Shown piece by piece: positions 1-13,313 of a stretch of DNA of 64,000 nucleotides (position 1 is the first letter of the stretch; each line of letters begins with the position of its first letter). A program made the translations under genes and the position numbers. The notes below the pieces were generated by a model. The model did no database searches. It was not told the DNA's origin and worked only from the letters and a program-made list of their open reading frames with translations. This stretch comes from Nectonema munidae (Eukaryota; Nematomorpha; Nectonematoida; Nectonematidae), in assembly GCA_030549495.1 (NCBI GenBank), contig JAUIRK010000012.1, forward strand, positions 18,829 to 82,828. The letters are read 5' to 3'.

Positions 1-75
1 TTCTCCTTTGGGAAAAAAAAAAAATAAAAAAAAAAAAAAATTTATATATTTAAAAAAAAAAAAAAAAAAAAAAAA
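1..75. repeat. A-rich low-complexity tract
   Basis: Two long A runs separated by a short AT stretch open the window. No gene signal is visible. It could be a retroposon tail or a poorly resolved homopolymer. Confidence 0.6.
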
Positions 76-3000
76 TTTATAGTTCAATACGAAAGTACGC
101 ATGTATACAACATCATCCGAATTTTATTTCATGTATACTTTTGAATACAGGTTTTCTTAAAGTTTTCTACATGCATATAATTATATCATCTTTTTTAATT
201 TTCCACTTTCAATGAGTACATGTAAGAATATGTGGCCCCTCCTTTTTTTTCTTTTTTTTTTCTTTTCATGCTAGCGTCGTTTGACCTTTTGAAACTGCAG
301 ATGTTCAATGTAATTTTATATTATTAGCAATATATATATATGTATATTCATTTAGATATAAATATGTGCTTTGTATATATTTCCTTCTTAAATTTATTCA
401 AATGAATTTCCCTTTTCTCTTCTTTTTCTTCTTGTTAAGGTGTTGTTAATTTGATTAAACAAGATATTAGATTAAAATATATTAGCATAATTTTTGTTTA
501 TTTAGTAGGATTTAAAATCAATATAATGATCTTGTAAAAAAATCCTTACAACATTTTGGAACAGCTATCCATCTGTTCCTGAAGGATGATTTTCTTTGAA
601 TCTGGGTTTCCTTCTTTTTCACGCAGGTAATGCATACATAATATACGCATTTTAACTTCTTAATATAATAGAAAAACATGAAGAGTTAGAAGGAATTGAA
701 ATGAAAAAAATTGAAAGTCTTCCAAACGAAAACCATAATTCCAAATTACGGAATATTACAATTTTTATGTATGAATTACGGCTTGCTAAAAACATACTCT
801 AGAGACAGAAAGTGAACATGGACATTTTAAAAGTAGGAAAACCTACTTTTTTTGTACTTAAAAAAGGCATTAGTTTCTATGCGACCGCAACATAAATGTT
901 AAAATGGACAAAAATGAAACAATTTTGCAAATCTATTAAAAATAGATACAAAATTTATTTTAGTTAAAATTTTTTGTAACAAAAATGTGAAGAGACTTTG
1001 TCCTAGGTGTTCTATACAACCCGTGTGGATCATAGAGGGAAATATGAAATTATCTCAACTTAATTCCTCAAATGTGTTTATTATCTGAAAACAATGCGCT
1101 TTGGAATTATTTTGTTTAAGTAAAAAAGGTTTTTAAAAATCTTTTGTGTTCTATGCGAACCGATGTCTTTTCTAACTTTAATTATCAGTTTTAAGGTCAT
1201 GTAATATTTTATAGCTTTAGTTCTGGGCAAAATTTGTTCTTTCAAGTTGGGGGTGTTAAAATGACATTAAAGTTAGATAATGTTCTTTTTTAATATATAT
1301 TTTCAAAAACTTAAACTTTAAATTTGTTTGCTACGGCAATTTAGTAAAAGAAAGAAAGACTTTTTCGAATCTACTGAATTTTTATCTGCCCTAACCATAA
1401 GCCTAAAATATCTCTTATTCTTTTTGCAAACATATTTTAAAAATTACATTATCTAATCCTAACCATAAGTCTAAAAATCTCTTATTCTTAAGAGGGTTAG
1501 ATTAGAAAATATACTATGATTCTTTTTTTAACATTCTCTCTATCCTTTTTTAAAAACACAATAATTCTTACCAAGTTGCAGTAATATGTTTTTGATTATA
1601 TTGGATAAATTGATGAGAAGACTGTATATTTAAATTCAGTATAAAATTTGCAACATTTTGAGGCATTACACGCCATGTTTTGACTTAATCTGGGTGAAAT
1701 AGCTCAATTTAAACCTGGAATTAGTGTATGCTATACCCAATAATAAGAACTTTGTAAAATGGTAGTGAACGCAAGCTGTAATCTTTTTCATAATGAAGTT
1801 CTAGCCTTCAACAAATGTAAAATTTATAATTTTTTTTATGTAAAATTAAAAGCTGAATTCAAATATCATATTCAATTTTTTTGATTAGCTCTATTTTCCA
1901 AGATATTTTAAAGTTAAAAAGAAAGAATTCCAAATAGATCACTTGCACTTATCTTGTTTCTTTTCAACTAGTGATTATAGTTTCAAAAAGTCTTATGGAA
2001 TCCAAAAAATCTGTTAAAATTTTTGAGTTCCATTTACTTTGCTCTCTCCTTTTGCATTAAATTTTTTCGCACATTTTTCTCCAAATTCATCGCTTATAGA
2101 TCACAGTTTTGTGAAAAAAAATCTAATTTTAAAGTAAAAAAATTTTTTTTAATAAAGCTCATTTAAAAAATTTCAATTGAAAAAGAGTTTATGCTGTGGT
2201 CCAATAATAATACCTTCTTAATCGTTAAAAATCTTCATACTGGATATAAATTTGTTTTATTTCCAATTTGCGATCTAAATTATTTCATCTATCCGCACAA
2301 AACTAAACAAATTATTAGTAAAATTATAACTTCAAGTTAAGTTAAATTGTATTTAAAAAAACAATCTTTAACTTTTATATTTTAGTTTTTAAAGCTATAA
2401 CAGTCATCCAAGGCTTTACTTAAAATAGTTACACTCGATATGAGTGCTTTAGAAGCAAATGTCTTGAATACCTCAATTTATGCTTATTTAAATCATCAAA
2501 ATTTTATATTAATACAAATAAAACCTTATTTTTAGAATAAAAAACAAGGCGATTTTCTATATGTTCAATGGAGTAGAAAAAAGATAAACACAAATTTTCC
2601 AAAATAAAACTTTAATTATGAAAAACTAAATGTAAAAGCATGAAATAGTTTTTAGTAGAGATGGGGAAGAAAGAAAATAAATTTTAAAAGGGTCACTTGA
2701 ATGCAGAGACGGGAAGGAAGCAGAAGCTCAAAAAGATCAATACTAAATTGATGAGGAATGTAAATCTGATTGATAGAGCAGCATAAAGTTTTTGAAAACA
2801 ATATTCTTGAAATGAGAAAAATAAAAAAACGTCGGAGTACTTGAACCATACTAAAATCAAAAAACATTATGTTAAATTCAATGAATAGCATTGAGACTAT
2901 TTTTAAAATTTCTCAAACTTATACTTATCCAAAGTGCGAAGAATTTCACAATTTGATGCAAAAACTATTCCTGTAGCTGAAAATGTATTTATTAGTATTT

Positions 3001-5090
3001 TGTTCAATTTTATCGAACAGAAAAAGACATAACTATTTGTAAATACATGAAGCAAGCTGACGTTTCCATATTTTGTCCAAATTTAAAATGTTATATCTCT
3101 TCCTAATAATATATGCTTCATCATTTGTAGCAAACTTAGTCATTTTGGCGAATTCGTTGCACAGTTTTTTATAATGTTTGCAAAATAGTGCGTAAAAGAG
3201 GTTAGCACATAACACTTCGCACTCAAACAAGGCATGCTAGATATTCACTTCTATTTTATCACGTATACTCTTTTTATATACTTCACTATTTATCCAAAAG
3301 TAATTGACCCTGGTTTCATAATAGTTTTATATTGTGATTTCAAAGGCAAAACAGAATCGAAAATATCTCTAAACATTTTTAATTATGAGAAAGTTTTAGT
3401 AATTTTACAGTTGATTAATCACGATTACTTTTATTTACTGGCTTATCCAAATTTAATTTTTAGCATTTTATTGCATAGGTTGTTTTTGGAAAGAAAGTAA
3501 AATCTTTTGAAAATTTGTTTACATGAATTAACCAAAAATTTGACTATTAATTAGCAAAAATGAATACTTTACTATAAAAAATTATAATATGCCAATTAAT
3601 GTATTATTTTAGAAGTGTAGAATATTTGGTAAATTTTTCAAATTCATCAGTTTTATTGATTCAGAAAAAGTAAGTGTCTTTGTCACGATTAAAATGTGCA
3701 CTCTTGAAATTTATGGAATTTAACTTTCGCGTATCGTCTTTTGTACTCAAAAGAATAACATTAAAAAATGGCATCTTTTGATTAACAGTTAAAGAGAAGA
3801 ATTTCATAGATAGCATCGATTTTTCCATCGATCTGATGTATTGTTCTCTAAAAGTGGTAATACGTACTCTTTTGGAAGTGTATGAAGAAAAGTTTCATTC
3901 GACATCTCATATAACTCCCATATTTAGTAAGTTTTTTTGTCATTATAAATAATGGAGTGTATGGATGTCACCCGGGAAAGTGTGTCCTTTTCATTGTGAT
4001 TGAATTCAATACTTATTTTGAAATATGCGGGTGTGGTGTTTACATCTTGTGAATTGTACGTGTGTTCCTAGACATGATGATTTGGAAGGAAGAGTGTTCA
4101 ATTAAAGTCAAATATAAATATACATATAAAGGCCTCATTTTTTTCATTTGATTTGGGAGGTGGAATTAATTGTTGGACATATCGACACACAATTATACCT
4201 TGAGTAATGAATTCTCCTTATTTAATGCATTTAAATTTTATCTTAATTTTTATTCTTCACACAGATGCCTTCGCGTTTGAACAATTTTGAATGTTAATTA
4301 ATAAAATGCAATGAACTATAGATTCTTTACATTTCAATGGAAAACGAAAAATTAAGATAAAATTTTAAATCAATAAAATAAGAGGTCATTTTGAACATCG
4401 ATTCTTTTCAAATAATGCTAGTGTATCTAAATTTTTTAATTAATTTTTTATTTTTAATATTTATCTCGCCTTTAAAGAACCATTGTATGTCGATATATCC
4501 AAAAGCTATTTTGGTCACTGGTCTCAGATTAAAAAATTTTCTGAAAGACATCTTTTATTGAAAAGTAAAAAATTTTCTCATTTTTCCTCACACCTATCAA
4601 GAAGCCGTTTCATTTTGTTATATATTTTATGATAAAACATTTTTTAAGTTGATCCAAAATATATTTTTACTCTAAATTTGTTTTATAAAAATCAGTGTGA
4701 AAGTTTGTTTGTCATGTAATTCATTAATTTAGTCAAAAAGTAATTTTTCATGCATTTTTGGTTTTAGTCAATAGAACAAGGTTTACTTTTTCAACCAAAA
4801 TTTAGTTTATTTTAAATTATTCAGTATCTGGACATCGCTTCCAAACGTGTAGCCACATGGCTCAAATGGAATTCTAATTATTAATTTTTTTGTGATTTTA
4901 CATATTAAGCTGATATACACACACAAACTTATTTATAAAACATAAAAATAAACTACTACAAAACATCTAAAAATAAAAAAAAAGATTTAATACCTTTACA
5001 AATCACAAAAGTTCAAGGACCTAATGTCATTTTGAAAATATTTTTGAGAAATTCGAACTTTTACACATTCTTGGCTCCTCTGCAATTTAG
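76..5090. other. AT-rich non-coding stretch, no recognisable gene
   Basis: I see no exon with coding character and no known domain. A tandem duplication of about 68 bp lies at 1,391-1,490 (two copies of CTAACCATAAG followed by a conserved CTCTTATTCTT). A small hairpin lies near 829-851 (AAAGTAGG, four A, CCTACTTT). A 65-codon open stretch on the minus strand at 3,033-3,230 has a protein-like composition but matches nothing I recognise. Confidence 0.5.
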
Positions 5091-5094
5091 TTAA

Positions 5095-5224
5095 CCCATT
5101 TACGGCCAATGTTCCTATTTTGAAACATAAGTAATTTCATCTTCGTCTGCTTTTTTCAATGACTTTGAATATAAATCGTCTGCGTTTTTTTAGATATCGT
5201 CTGCTTTGCTTGGTCTTAAATGGG
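5095..5224. mobile_element. Short TTAA-type MITE (piggyBac-like), 130 bp
   Basis: The element begins CCCATTTACGGCCAATG and ends CTTAAATGGG, an imperfect terminal inverted repeat. TTAA stands on both sides (5,091-5,094 and 5,225-5,228), the target-site duplication typical of piggyBac elements. The interior carries three copies of the word CGTCTGC. A related copy lies at 48,062-48,182 and diverged relatives near 8,881 and 17,165. It is too short to encode anything, so it is probably moved by a piggyBac transposase. Confidence 0.8.
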
Positions 5225-5228
5225 TTAA

Positions 5229-7500
5229 GACACAATAACTTTATGCCTTTGTATACTTAATTTTTAATTTATTGCATGCATTTTATTATCTATTTTTTTG
5301 ACTTAGATGAGAAAGAAAAATACGTGTCAATTTTTCAAAATAACATTAAGTTCTTGTTAATATTTTAAAAAGTTTGAGTTCGATGACCTGTTTTAAATCT
5401 TTTCTTCTTAAAACCATCCTGATTATAATTAAGACTGTCATTTATGAGTTTAGTCAAAAAAAATTAAACTATATTTTTGCTTTTTAAATCTCCCTTGTTC
5501 CACCAAAACGAATTTTTCGAAAAAAGCAGATGCTAAAATCAAAATATGACATATTTTAATAATTTTTTTTTTCAAATTTTTAATGTGACATCTTCAGTTT
5601 TAGTTTTTTGCTCCGAAAGTTTAACTGTCTTACTCAGCATGAAATTTTTATATGGAATGACATTTGCTTTATGATTTTGGACAAAAAACACTTTCAATTC
5701 AAAAAAATATGTTTTATTACATTCAAGTTGATGATCTGACCACACTGTGAGCTTTTTCGCCCTTATAATATCGCAAACGTAGTTAACATGAAATTCCAAA
5801 ATAAAGTAAACTTTCATTTAACATTTTAGACAAAAAAAAATTTTGCTTTATTTTTCAGTTTTTCCTTAAGAATATTTGACTTTCACGGTAAAAAAATGAC
5901 TTTTTGTTTATATGATTTTGTACAAGTTAATGATGGGTTAAATTTTTCAATCTTATTCTATTTTTTAAGGGTTGGAATAAGCAGGAAACTTAAAAGAATA
6001 AGTCATTATTTATGAATTTAGACTTCACAAACTGAAAAAAAATATTCACTGATCAATTCACGGATTACTTTCAGGAGTTATAAACATGCAGATTGTGGTT
6101 TTTTAAAACTTTTAGTTGAATAAACTTATCATTTTTATTTGGTATATATTTTAATAAAAAACTTCATTTTAGCTGCTTATCGTTTGTCTTCAATGCCAAT
6201 TTGAACTTTGAAAGGTATGGACTATGTAAAATATTTTTAAAAAATTTTAAATTGTGTATACAAAGTTTAAAATAATTTTTTACAAGTAATCTAATTTTTA
6301 ATCAAATAGGATATATTGTTAAATCATATATTTACTTTTATAGTAATGTATCAAGTGTTTTTCATCATTTTACTTTTCAGACCGCTGATGTATAATATAG
6401 AATAGTCTGTAACGGATACACACGTTTTCAGAATTAACCAATATTTGGTATCAAAGAAAGTAATTTTGGGTGTTTTGACATGACATAATTCATTCATCCG
6501 TACCAGATCTTTCCAAACATGAAAATCAGAGATTTAGAAGACGTCTCCTTTGAAAATTTTGCAATACATAAAATAATGGTGGTATGTATGTATGCATTTT
6601 AATCACAAACAGGCGTTATAAGGGACTGATCCAGGAACGTAAAAAGTCAAAAATAGTGTTTTAGAGAGATTGTTTTCATCCAGAACTGAATCTCTATTTT
6701 GAAAATATATTTGGATAAAATTAAAACTATCTTTTTATGCAATTTAGTTAAAAGAAGAAGAACTTTAATCATGTGTATGTATACTTAATTTTCATTTTAT
6801 TGAATGCACCTCATTATTCCCTTCTCTTGAGTTGCAAAATGCAAAAAAAGACAAAGTTTCAATCGTTCGAAGAATATTACAATTTATATAAGTTATAAAT
6901 CAAAACACTAATTTCTCCTACCCCAAAAATAATACAATGTAAAGAGACTTAATGGTAGAAAAAGAACATTTTCATTTATTTATATCAAAATAAAAAAAGT
7001 ATACAAAGTTATCTCTGCCTTTCATATATTAGAAACATCCAAATACTGGTATAAAATGGAATATATATAGGTACTAAAATTTTTAAAGGGTATCCTTTCC
7101 CATGTCCAATTTCTTGTGGCTTTGGGATTTTATGCAAACCTATGACAGATTTTTTAAAACTCATTATATATGAATTAGCTCACAAATCATAAAGAATGAT
7201 TTATGATTTTCTAATTATCTTTACAAAGCTAATAAACCGACTATATAACATTTTCCAACTTTATTTTAACTCTAAAAATATATATTTTAGTAAATTTTGT
7301 TTTTAATTAATTATTTCTTTTGATCATGAGAGAGAGAGAGAGACTACAAAGGAATTTTGATTTAGCCAAATACAATTCAAATATTAATCTTTATTTATAA
7401 TATTTAAATAAAAATAGACATATATTTACACGAAACATTGAAAAATCTTTTGATGTTAACCAGAGTTAGTATTTACTTCTCTTGTGATGTGTAAGAAAGA
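5229..7500. other. AT-rich non-coding stretch
   Basis: No recognisable gene. An 81-codon ATG-initiated frame on the minus strand (5,572-5,817) has no family I know. A (GA)n microsatellite of about 16 bp sits at 7,328-7,343. Confidence 0.45.
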
Positions 7501-7504
7501 CATT

Positions 7505-7935
7505 AGGAATGAAACATTTTAGCTATAAAGAAAGATTGAAAAAATTGTATTTGCCTTCCATGATGTATAGGTTTAAAAGAAATGATATGATTACCGTTTA
7601 AAACATTGCAAATGAAAAGTTGAAATTGGCTTGACAAATCTTACATGAGTTTTCTGAAAGACTACAAAGATTTCATTCCTTTAAGTTTAAAAAGCGAAAT
7701 TGCAAAACGTTATATCTGAAAAGATTTTTTACTCAACGTATGATAAATGACTGGAATACCTTGAGCGATTTTGTTATTAATGCCCCTTCCTTGAATGTTT
7801 TTAAAAACAGACTCGATCAGTTTTAGAAGGGAAAAATGTTCGAGCATGAATAAAGATCTGGAACTTCATAAATACGATGCGAATATTCTTCATAATCTTT
7901 TTTTCGCTAATAAATTATGTTATGTTATGTTCTAT
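7505..7935 (+). mobile_element. LINE 3' end (reverse-transcriptase C-terminus), decayed
   Basis: Pieces of the carboxy end of a CR1/Jockey-type LINE polyprotein can be read in several frames: SYKERLKKLYLPSMMYRFKR near 7,520-7,580, then KDFIPLSLKSEIAKRY near 7,665, then INDWNTLSDFVINAP followed by SLNVFKNRLDQF near 7,745-7,825. The last block (W-N-x-L ... F-K-x-x-L-D) is the usual end of ORF2 in this group. Stops and frame changes break the reading. The piece ends in a short TTATG repeat near 7,912-7,930, a typical LINE tail. Only the last part of ORF2 is present, as expected of a 5'-truncated insertion. Confidence 0.75.
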
Positions 7936-8154
7936 AATTTGTTGTTGTGCCAAAATGAAACTAGGAAATGAAACTTTGATATGTACAAAAACCTTTCAAT
8001 CAAATTGTTCAATGAATTATAAGAGAATCCTCACATTCAATGAAATAATCAATTGGAACAATTATCTTTTATAAAATTTTTATCTATCACTCATATATAT
8101 AAAATGACTAAATGTTTAAATTTTTTTACATAATGCAAAAATTCCAAAATATAC

Positions 8155-8420
8155 TTGCGTACACTTCATCATCATCCATTCGCCCTTCCGGGCATGGCCG
8201 TTTTCCCAGCTAACCAGGGTTGGCCATTTGTTTGCGGCTTCTTTCCCATGTTTTTCTACATTGAGCATCTTCCGCTTTTACTTTTCTTTTGGCCATGTTT
8301 TCTACTACTGCTTTCATCCAAGTCTTCTTGGGGCGTCCCCTCCTTCGCCTTTCCTTCAACCACTTCATTTTTGATACTTTTAGTCAATCTGACATCGTCC
8401 ATTCTTATTCCATTCTATCT
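8155..8420 (-). mobile_element. LINE C-terminal fragment (GRPKKTW type)
   Basis: The minus strand reads RRRGRPKKTWMKAVVENMAK and continues with a KAEDAQ...TWE block, the well-known carboxy-terminal region of a widespread non-LTR reverse transcriptase family. A MDDVRLTK block lies just upstream in another frame. The fragment is distinctly GC-richer than its surroundings, a sign of foreign origin, and is broken by a frame change and a stop. The long plus-strand frame over it is a shadow. Confidence 0.75.
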
Positions 8421-8880
8421 TACTTGCGTACACTTAATACATAAAAAGGAAAGAATGTCATTTTTTAACTTATACGCAAACGATGTTAGAAAAAAAAAGC
8501 TTGTAACAAAAGTTTAATTCAAATAATAACAATCAAATTAATTATCAAATAAATTGATAACCTTTACCTAACTAACAAATTAGAACTAACACACAAACAT
8601 TAAATGTACAAAACCTTATAAAAAATTTCTGGAACCACAGTGACCGGCAAAATATGTTTTAACCGTAAGAAGTGTTCAAGTATATTTTTAATACCAAACC
8701 ATATAAGTCACATGCTGCCATCCAGTCTTCACCGGAAGATTCCAAGAGGATAAGATAGTCTACAAAATTTGTAGTAATTTGATATACTGCAAATTATGAA
8801 ATTTTCGCGGTATTCTTATTTTTCGCAAAATTATCGAAAAGCTGATATTTTGCAAAAATATCACTCTCACAATATATTAA

Positions 8881-9110
8881 CCTTTTTCAGGCACAATGGG
8901 ACACCAGTGTCCAAAAATCGTCTGCTTAATATAAAAACTCATTGAGAAAGAAAGCAGACGATAGAAAACCCATGCCTAAAAGGCATCATTGCCAGAAAAA
9001 TCAGACGATATTTATTAAAAGCAGAAGATTCATATACAAAAGTATTTGAAAAAGCAGACGAAGGTAAAATTGTTTATGTATCATATATGATACACTGGTC
9101 ACGAAAGGGA
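8881..9110. mobile_element. Degraded TTAA-type MITE relative
   Basis: TTAA (8,877-8,880) is followed by CCTTTTTCAGGCACAATGGG and a small palindrome (ACACCAGTGT). Several CGTCTGC/GCAGACG words follow in both orientations. This is the vocabulary of the intact copies at 5,095 and 48,062. The right end is not clear, so the boundary is approximate. Confidence 0.45.
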
Positions 9111-10021
9111 TATAATCTGAATTTTTTTGTATAAAATGACTATATAGAAAATATATGCTCGTTCGCAAAAAAACACTACACGAAGTTTTCAAATCGCAAA
9201 TGGCGAAAATTTGTTGATTTTACAGTATCTCGCGTCATGGAAAAGGCAAAAGTAATGCGCATAATAACTTGACACCTTGGAAAGAAAAGTGATTGGTCAA
9301 CTATTTGCGAGCTATGAGATGAGCGTGCAGCATCATTTGAATATGAGAAGAATAAAAACAGGTATGATGAAAATACGCATATCATTTGTATTTCATCATT
9401 GGATATACAAACGCAAAAGTTGCGATATAGCAAAATATTTGAATTATTTTTATAATAATAATATTTTGCAAAAAGGAGTTTTCATCCCATTCTTTGTAGT
9501 TACTAAATAATAATAACAACTTTATTGAACAAAAAATCATTTGTTTTTTGTCTGTTCATATTTTTTTATATATAAAGGGAATGTGCATATGAATGAACAA
9601 ATGGATGCGCGAATAAATCCGCTATAAAGAACCTCGTATATAAACACATTGTAATAGAATAGCATGGATTGAGAAGAATATATACAAGGGAAAACAATAA
9701 TAGATACAAAAAACATATGAAAATGACCCTTTAAATTGTAACATGAAGATGCTCGAATTGAAAGGAAAACCCCAAAGTCATAAAAGCAGAGAGATGATGG
9801 TGAAACTGCATCAGAATGAAGTAAAATTGAGATTTGAAAGAGAAATGAAGATGAATCAAGATTTCTTTGATTGATGACTTGATCAGGAAGGTGACGGATG
9901 ATGAGTTATTTTTAATAAGTGATTGAGTAAGTTATCTAAAAATGAAAAAAAGGAAGAAAAAAACAGGCTAAGAACTGAAAAAATATAGTGACACGTGTGT
10001 ATACACACAATTTGATTCTTT

Positions 10022-10400
10022 TCAACCAAGTAAAAATTCTTTAAATTTTTTTTTGAAATTTTTCAGAATTACATTTTCTCTAATATCAATTGGAAGTGAG
10101 TTCCATACTTTGATAGCATTATTAAGAAAACTATGCCTATAAAGAGAGGTATTGCATGTTTTCACTCTGATATTATTCTTATATCTGAGATTATATGGTA
10201 AAAAATCAATATTTTTCTTGATAAGAACTTGAATAAGCTCATCAATAATAATTTTAATCGATTTGTATCTTAGCTTCTGATAATGTTTTATGATGAAGCC
10301 AGTGTTTTCTAAAATATGTGTATCAAAAAGATTAAATTTCGTCTTTATACTAAACATTAAAACAATTTGTTCAAATTTTAATTTAGTAAAAGACAACATC
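10022..10400 (-). mobile_element. LINE reverse-transcriptase C-terminal fragment
   Basis: An open minus-strand frame of about 125 codons ends with LYRHSFLNNAIKVWNSLP and a final ENVILKNFKKKFKEFL block before a stop. This is the standard end of a CR1/Jockey-like LINE ORF2 (aliphatic-x-x-W-N-S-L-P, then a basic helix). It is preceded by YNLRYKNNIRVKTCNTS. The rest of the element is absent upstream, so it is 5' truncated. Confidence 0.75.
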
Positions 10401-12300
10401 TCAAAAGATTATTATAAAGTAAAGCATTCAAAATTTCAAATAAAATATAAAAAGTTTATAATTATTATAGAAATAAGTGATTTTAAACTACAAAAATCCT
10501 ATTTCCAATTTTTACTAATGACATCAGTGTAAATCAATAACTAATTACTAAGGCATCTTTACGATTTACTAAATTGCACACTTCATGTAACTCATTTTTC
10601 TCGGTGTTTTGTTGTAATGGACACGTCCTAGCTCAGGGGTAGCTCTGCCATAAAGATTTTTGATGTTTTAATTTTGACAAAGTTTATTTGATATTTTATG
10701 GATATGTATATTGTTTTGAATAAAAAATAATTAAAAGAGGAACATGACCTTCAAAATGTTCGTGTAGCACTTACGTCTCTTGGGTACCAGTAGTTGTACA
10801 CGTCCCACATGTGGTGAATGGCTGCTCTAAAGCTTCTACTCATCATATTTGTCAGACTTTTCCATCTGATCATCATGGGAAATTCCATTCTTTATGGTTC
10901 TCAAGAAAAATTTGGGTTCGCCTTCTCATGGAAATAGTCGACCAAAATATTAATTCTACTGAAAATAAGAAAAAAAATGCAAATGCCGCATTTTTATCCA
11001 TTCAAGGCCGAAATCATGCGTATGATGAAGATACAGTTCTGATCGTTGGGAAATTCAGAATATCTATCTTAGAAAAGATAAATATCAAATTTCAGTTTAA
11101 TCGAAAATATTCCTAAAAACTCACATTCTTTGCGGGTAAGTTTTTAAAAATATACAAAGTGGCATCTGACATTACATCCTTTCAAATTTGATCAAAATGT
11201 TAAAATTGCCTAAAATAAAACTTGACATGCCAATGACAATCCCTTTTAATACATCGTGGTTTAAATGTTTGTCTTTTCAAAATCTTGAACTGTATTTGTG
11301 TAATACAATATCATGATGATGAAGTAAAATCTGGCTTGCACCTGTCATAATTTCAAAGGGTTTATAACTGGCATTGTGGCTCAAGTCCTATAAAATTTTA
11401 TATACTATCAATGTATCATATTATTCAAGGATGTGTAAAATATCACTAGAAGTAGGATTTTTACATTTCATCGATTTTTGAGTTATATGTAGACTCGCAA
11501 AGTGACCCATGCTTTGTATGTTTAATATACTCTTCTTTTTTTCTTGTTTCCCATGGTCTAGCCAGATCACTTTTATTTAATCTCAATGAATATGAGCTTC
11601 TCTTTTTTTTGTTATCCTCTGACAAGTGAAATTAATATGAAGGAACATATAATAAACAAAATAGAGTTTACAAAATATATACAAATCAAATAGCAGGGAA
11701 TGTGTGGCAAGAAGCTCTTTCATCCAAACTTTGATAATAATAATAATTATATGCATTTAAAACACCAATTAAAACAGCTTTTATATCTGTCAATTTTAAG
11801 TTTTTTATTGGCTATCCAGGATTAAGTATTGATAAACCTTTATATACTAGGTCTTTAGACAGTATTATGTAATAAAGGTATAAATATTTTGTAGTGGAAT
11901 TTAAATGGTGCCAGGTAATTTTTTATATAATATGTATTTGAGGGTCTGAAGGATTTTCAAGGTCAAACATTGTGGTTTGTGGGTTAATTTCAAAGTATAA
12001 AAAAGTAGTTAATATTAGTTTATGTTAATAAGTTGTTGTAGTGTTTTATTGCAAATTATGATTAATGTAGACTAAATATTTTAAAAAATAATTTTAGGCT
12101 ATAAATAAACGGATATTTATAATTACTTTATATTTTTATTTTTCAAAAATTTCGTTTTCAAATGTAATTTTTCATCAAATTTAACTCTTAAACAAATTTT
12201 TGAATATTTTGTCATTAAAATGATTTTATTTTTGAGTGAAGACAGATAAAAACAATTAAAAATATAAATTTTTGCTGAAAATTCACAATAATGTTTAGAA
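10401..12300. other. Non-coding stretch without recognised genes
   Basis: A 101-codon open frame at 10,811-11,116 (plus strand) begins without an ATG and matches no family I know. Nothing else is supported here. Confidence 0.4.
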
Positions 12301-12314
12301 AGCTATATCAGTAG

Positions 12315-12487
12315 CAGTGGCGCATCCAGAAATTAACCATAGGGGTGGCAACTTTAAAAAATACTAGGAAAATACTATCATTAAAGTCTTGATGCTTTAA
12401 GAAAGAGCAAAATCAGTAAGGGGAATTTCTGAAGACATTCTTTATAGGGGGGCCTAGGCCCAGGTGGCCCCTCTGGATCCGCCAGTG
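12315..12487. mobile_element. hAT-type MITE, 173 bp, with perfect 8-bp target duplication
   Basis: The left end is CAGTGGCGCATCCAGA and the right end is TCTGGATCCGCCAGTG, matching as inverted repeats with two or three mismatches. The 8-bp word ATCAGTAG occurs immediately outside both ends (12,307-12,314 and 12,488-12,495). An 8-bp duplication with CAGTG-like ends is the hAT hallmark. There is no coding capacity. The exact duplication argues for a fairly recent insertion. Confidence 0.9.
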
Positions 12488-13089
12488 ATCAGTAGATTTA
12501 ATTTTTGCATGGTCTTCTTCAACTGGAGCGTAATTGTATATGACTTTGCATGACTTGACCACTTTTCATGGAAAGATCTTGAAAGTTCTCATTTAGTAAT
12601 AGTGCAATTTCAAATAATGTCGTCATTATCATAAGATCTTAAGCAAAATTCAGAGGGGAAAACATGCGTGTAATAGAAATGCACAAAATATAAATAAATG
12701 TGATACATGCATTGATTTCTGGACTCAGTTTTGGCTTTTACTGTAAAAAATTAGTGAAAATGCTAAAGGAATCAGTGATGTATGCCTATATACATATTTT
12801 AAATAAAATATATTTTAAGTGAATAATGCTAATTCCGTTTTGTAATTAGAATATAAGAATGTCGGGAATTATCAATCAACTTTGGCATTTTCAAAAATTT
12901 TACTCTGCATGCTTTTGATTGGAATCATTATAGATTTGTTTTAATTAAAATTTCCTTATGAATTTAGCCTTTCATTGGTTTATTATAGTAAGCAATCATT
13001 GAAATAGTAATTTATCAAAATCACATGTATTTATAAAATTACAAAAATAACTTAAACTCTGCATTGATACACTCTTGGAAATTTATATT

Positions 13090-13140
13090 TCTTTACAATT
13101 TATTTATTTATTTATTTTTATTTATTTATTTATTTATTTT
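13090..13140. repeat. (TTTA)n microsatellite
   Basis: About ten near-perfect TTTA units are read directly from the sequence. Confidence 0.85.
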
Positions 13141-13313
13141 AGAAAAAAGATTATTTCTTTTTTTTAGAAGCAAACCAATTAGGTTTTTGTCACACCAAAA
13201 AAAAAATTAACAACATATGTAAAAATAGATTACAAAGTGCATAAAGTTTAGAAGAAATGACGAAGAGGCTGTCAGCCAATAACATCATTTGTTGCCAAAA
13301 CAATAGAAGTCGT

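Noticed and set aside
8155-8517. 120-codon plus-strand open frame, GC-rich and hydrophobic
   Set aside because: It is the shadow of the LINE C-terminal fragment on the minus strand (GRPKKTW block), which explains the sequence.
10811-11116. 101-codon plus-strand frame
   Set aside because: No ATG at the start, no family resemblance and no convincing splice sites; noted only in the regional description.
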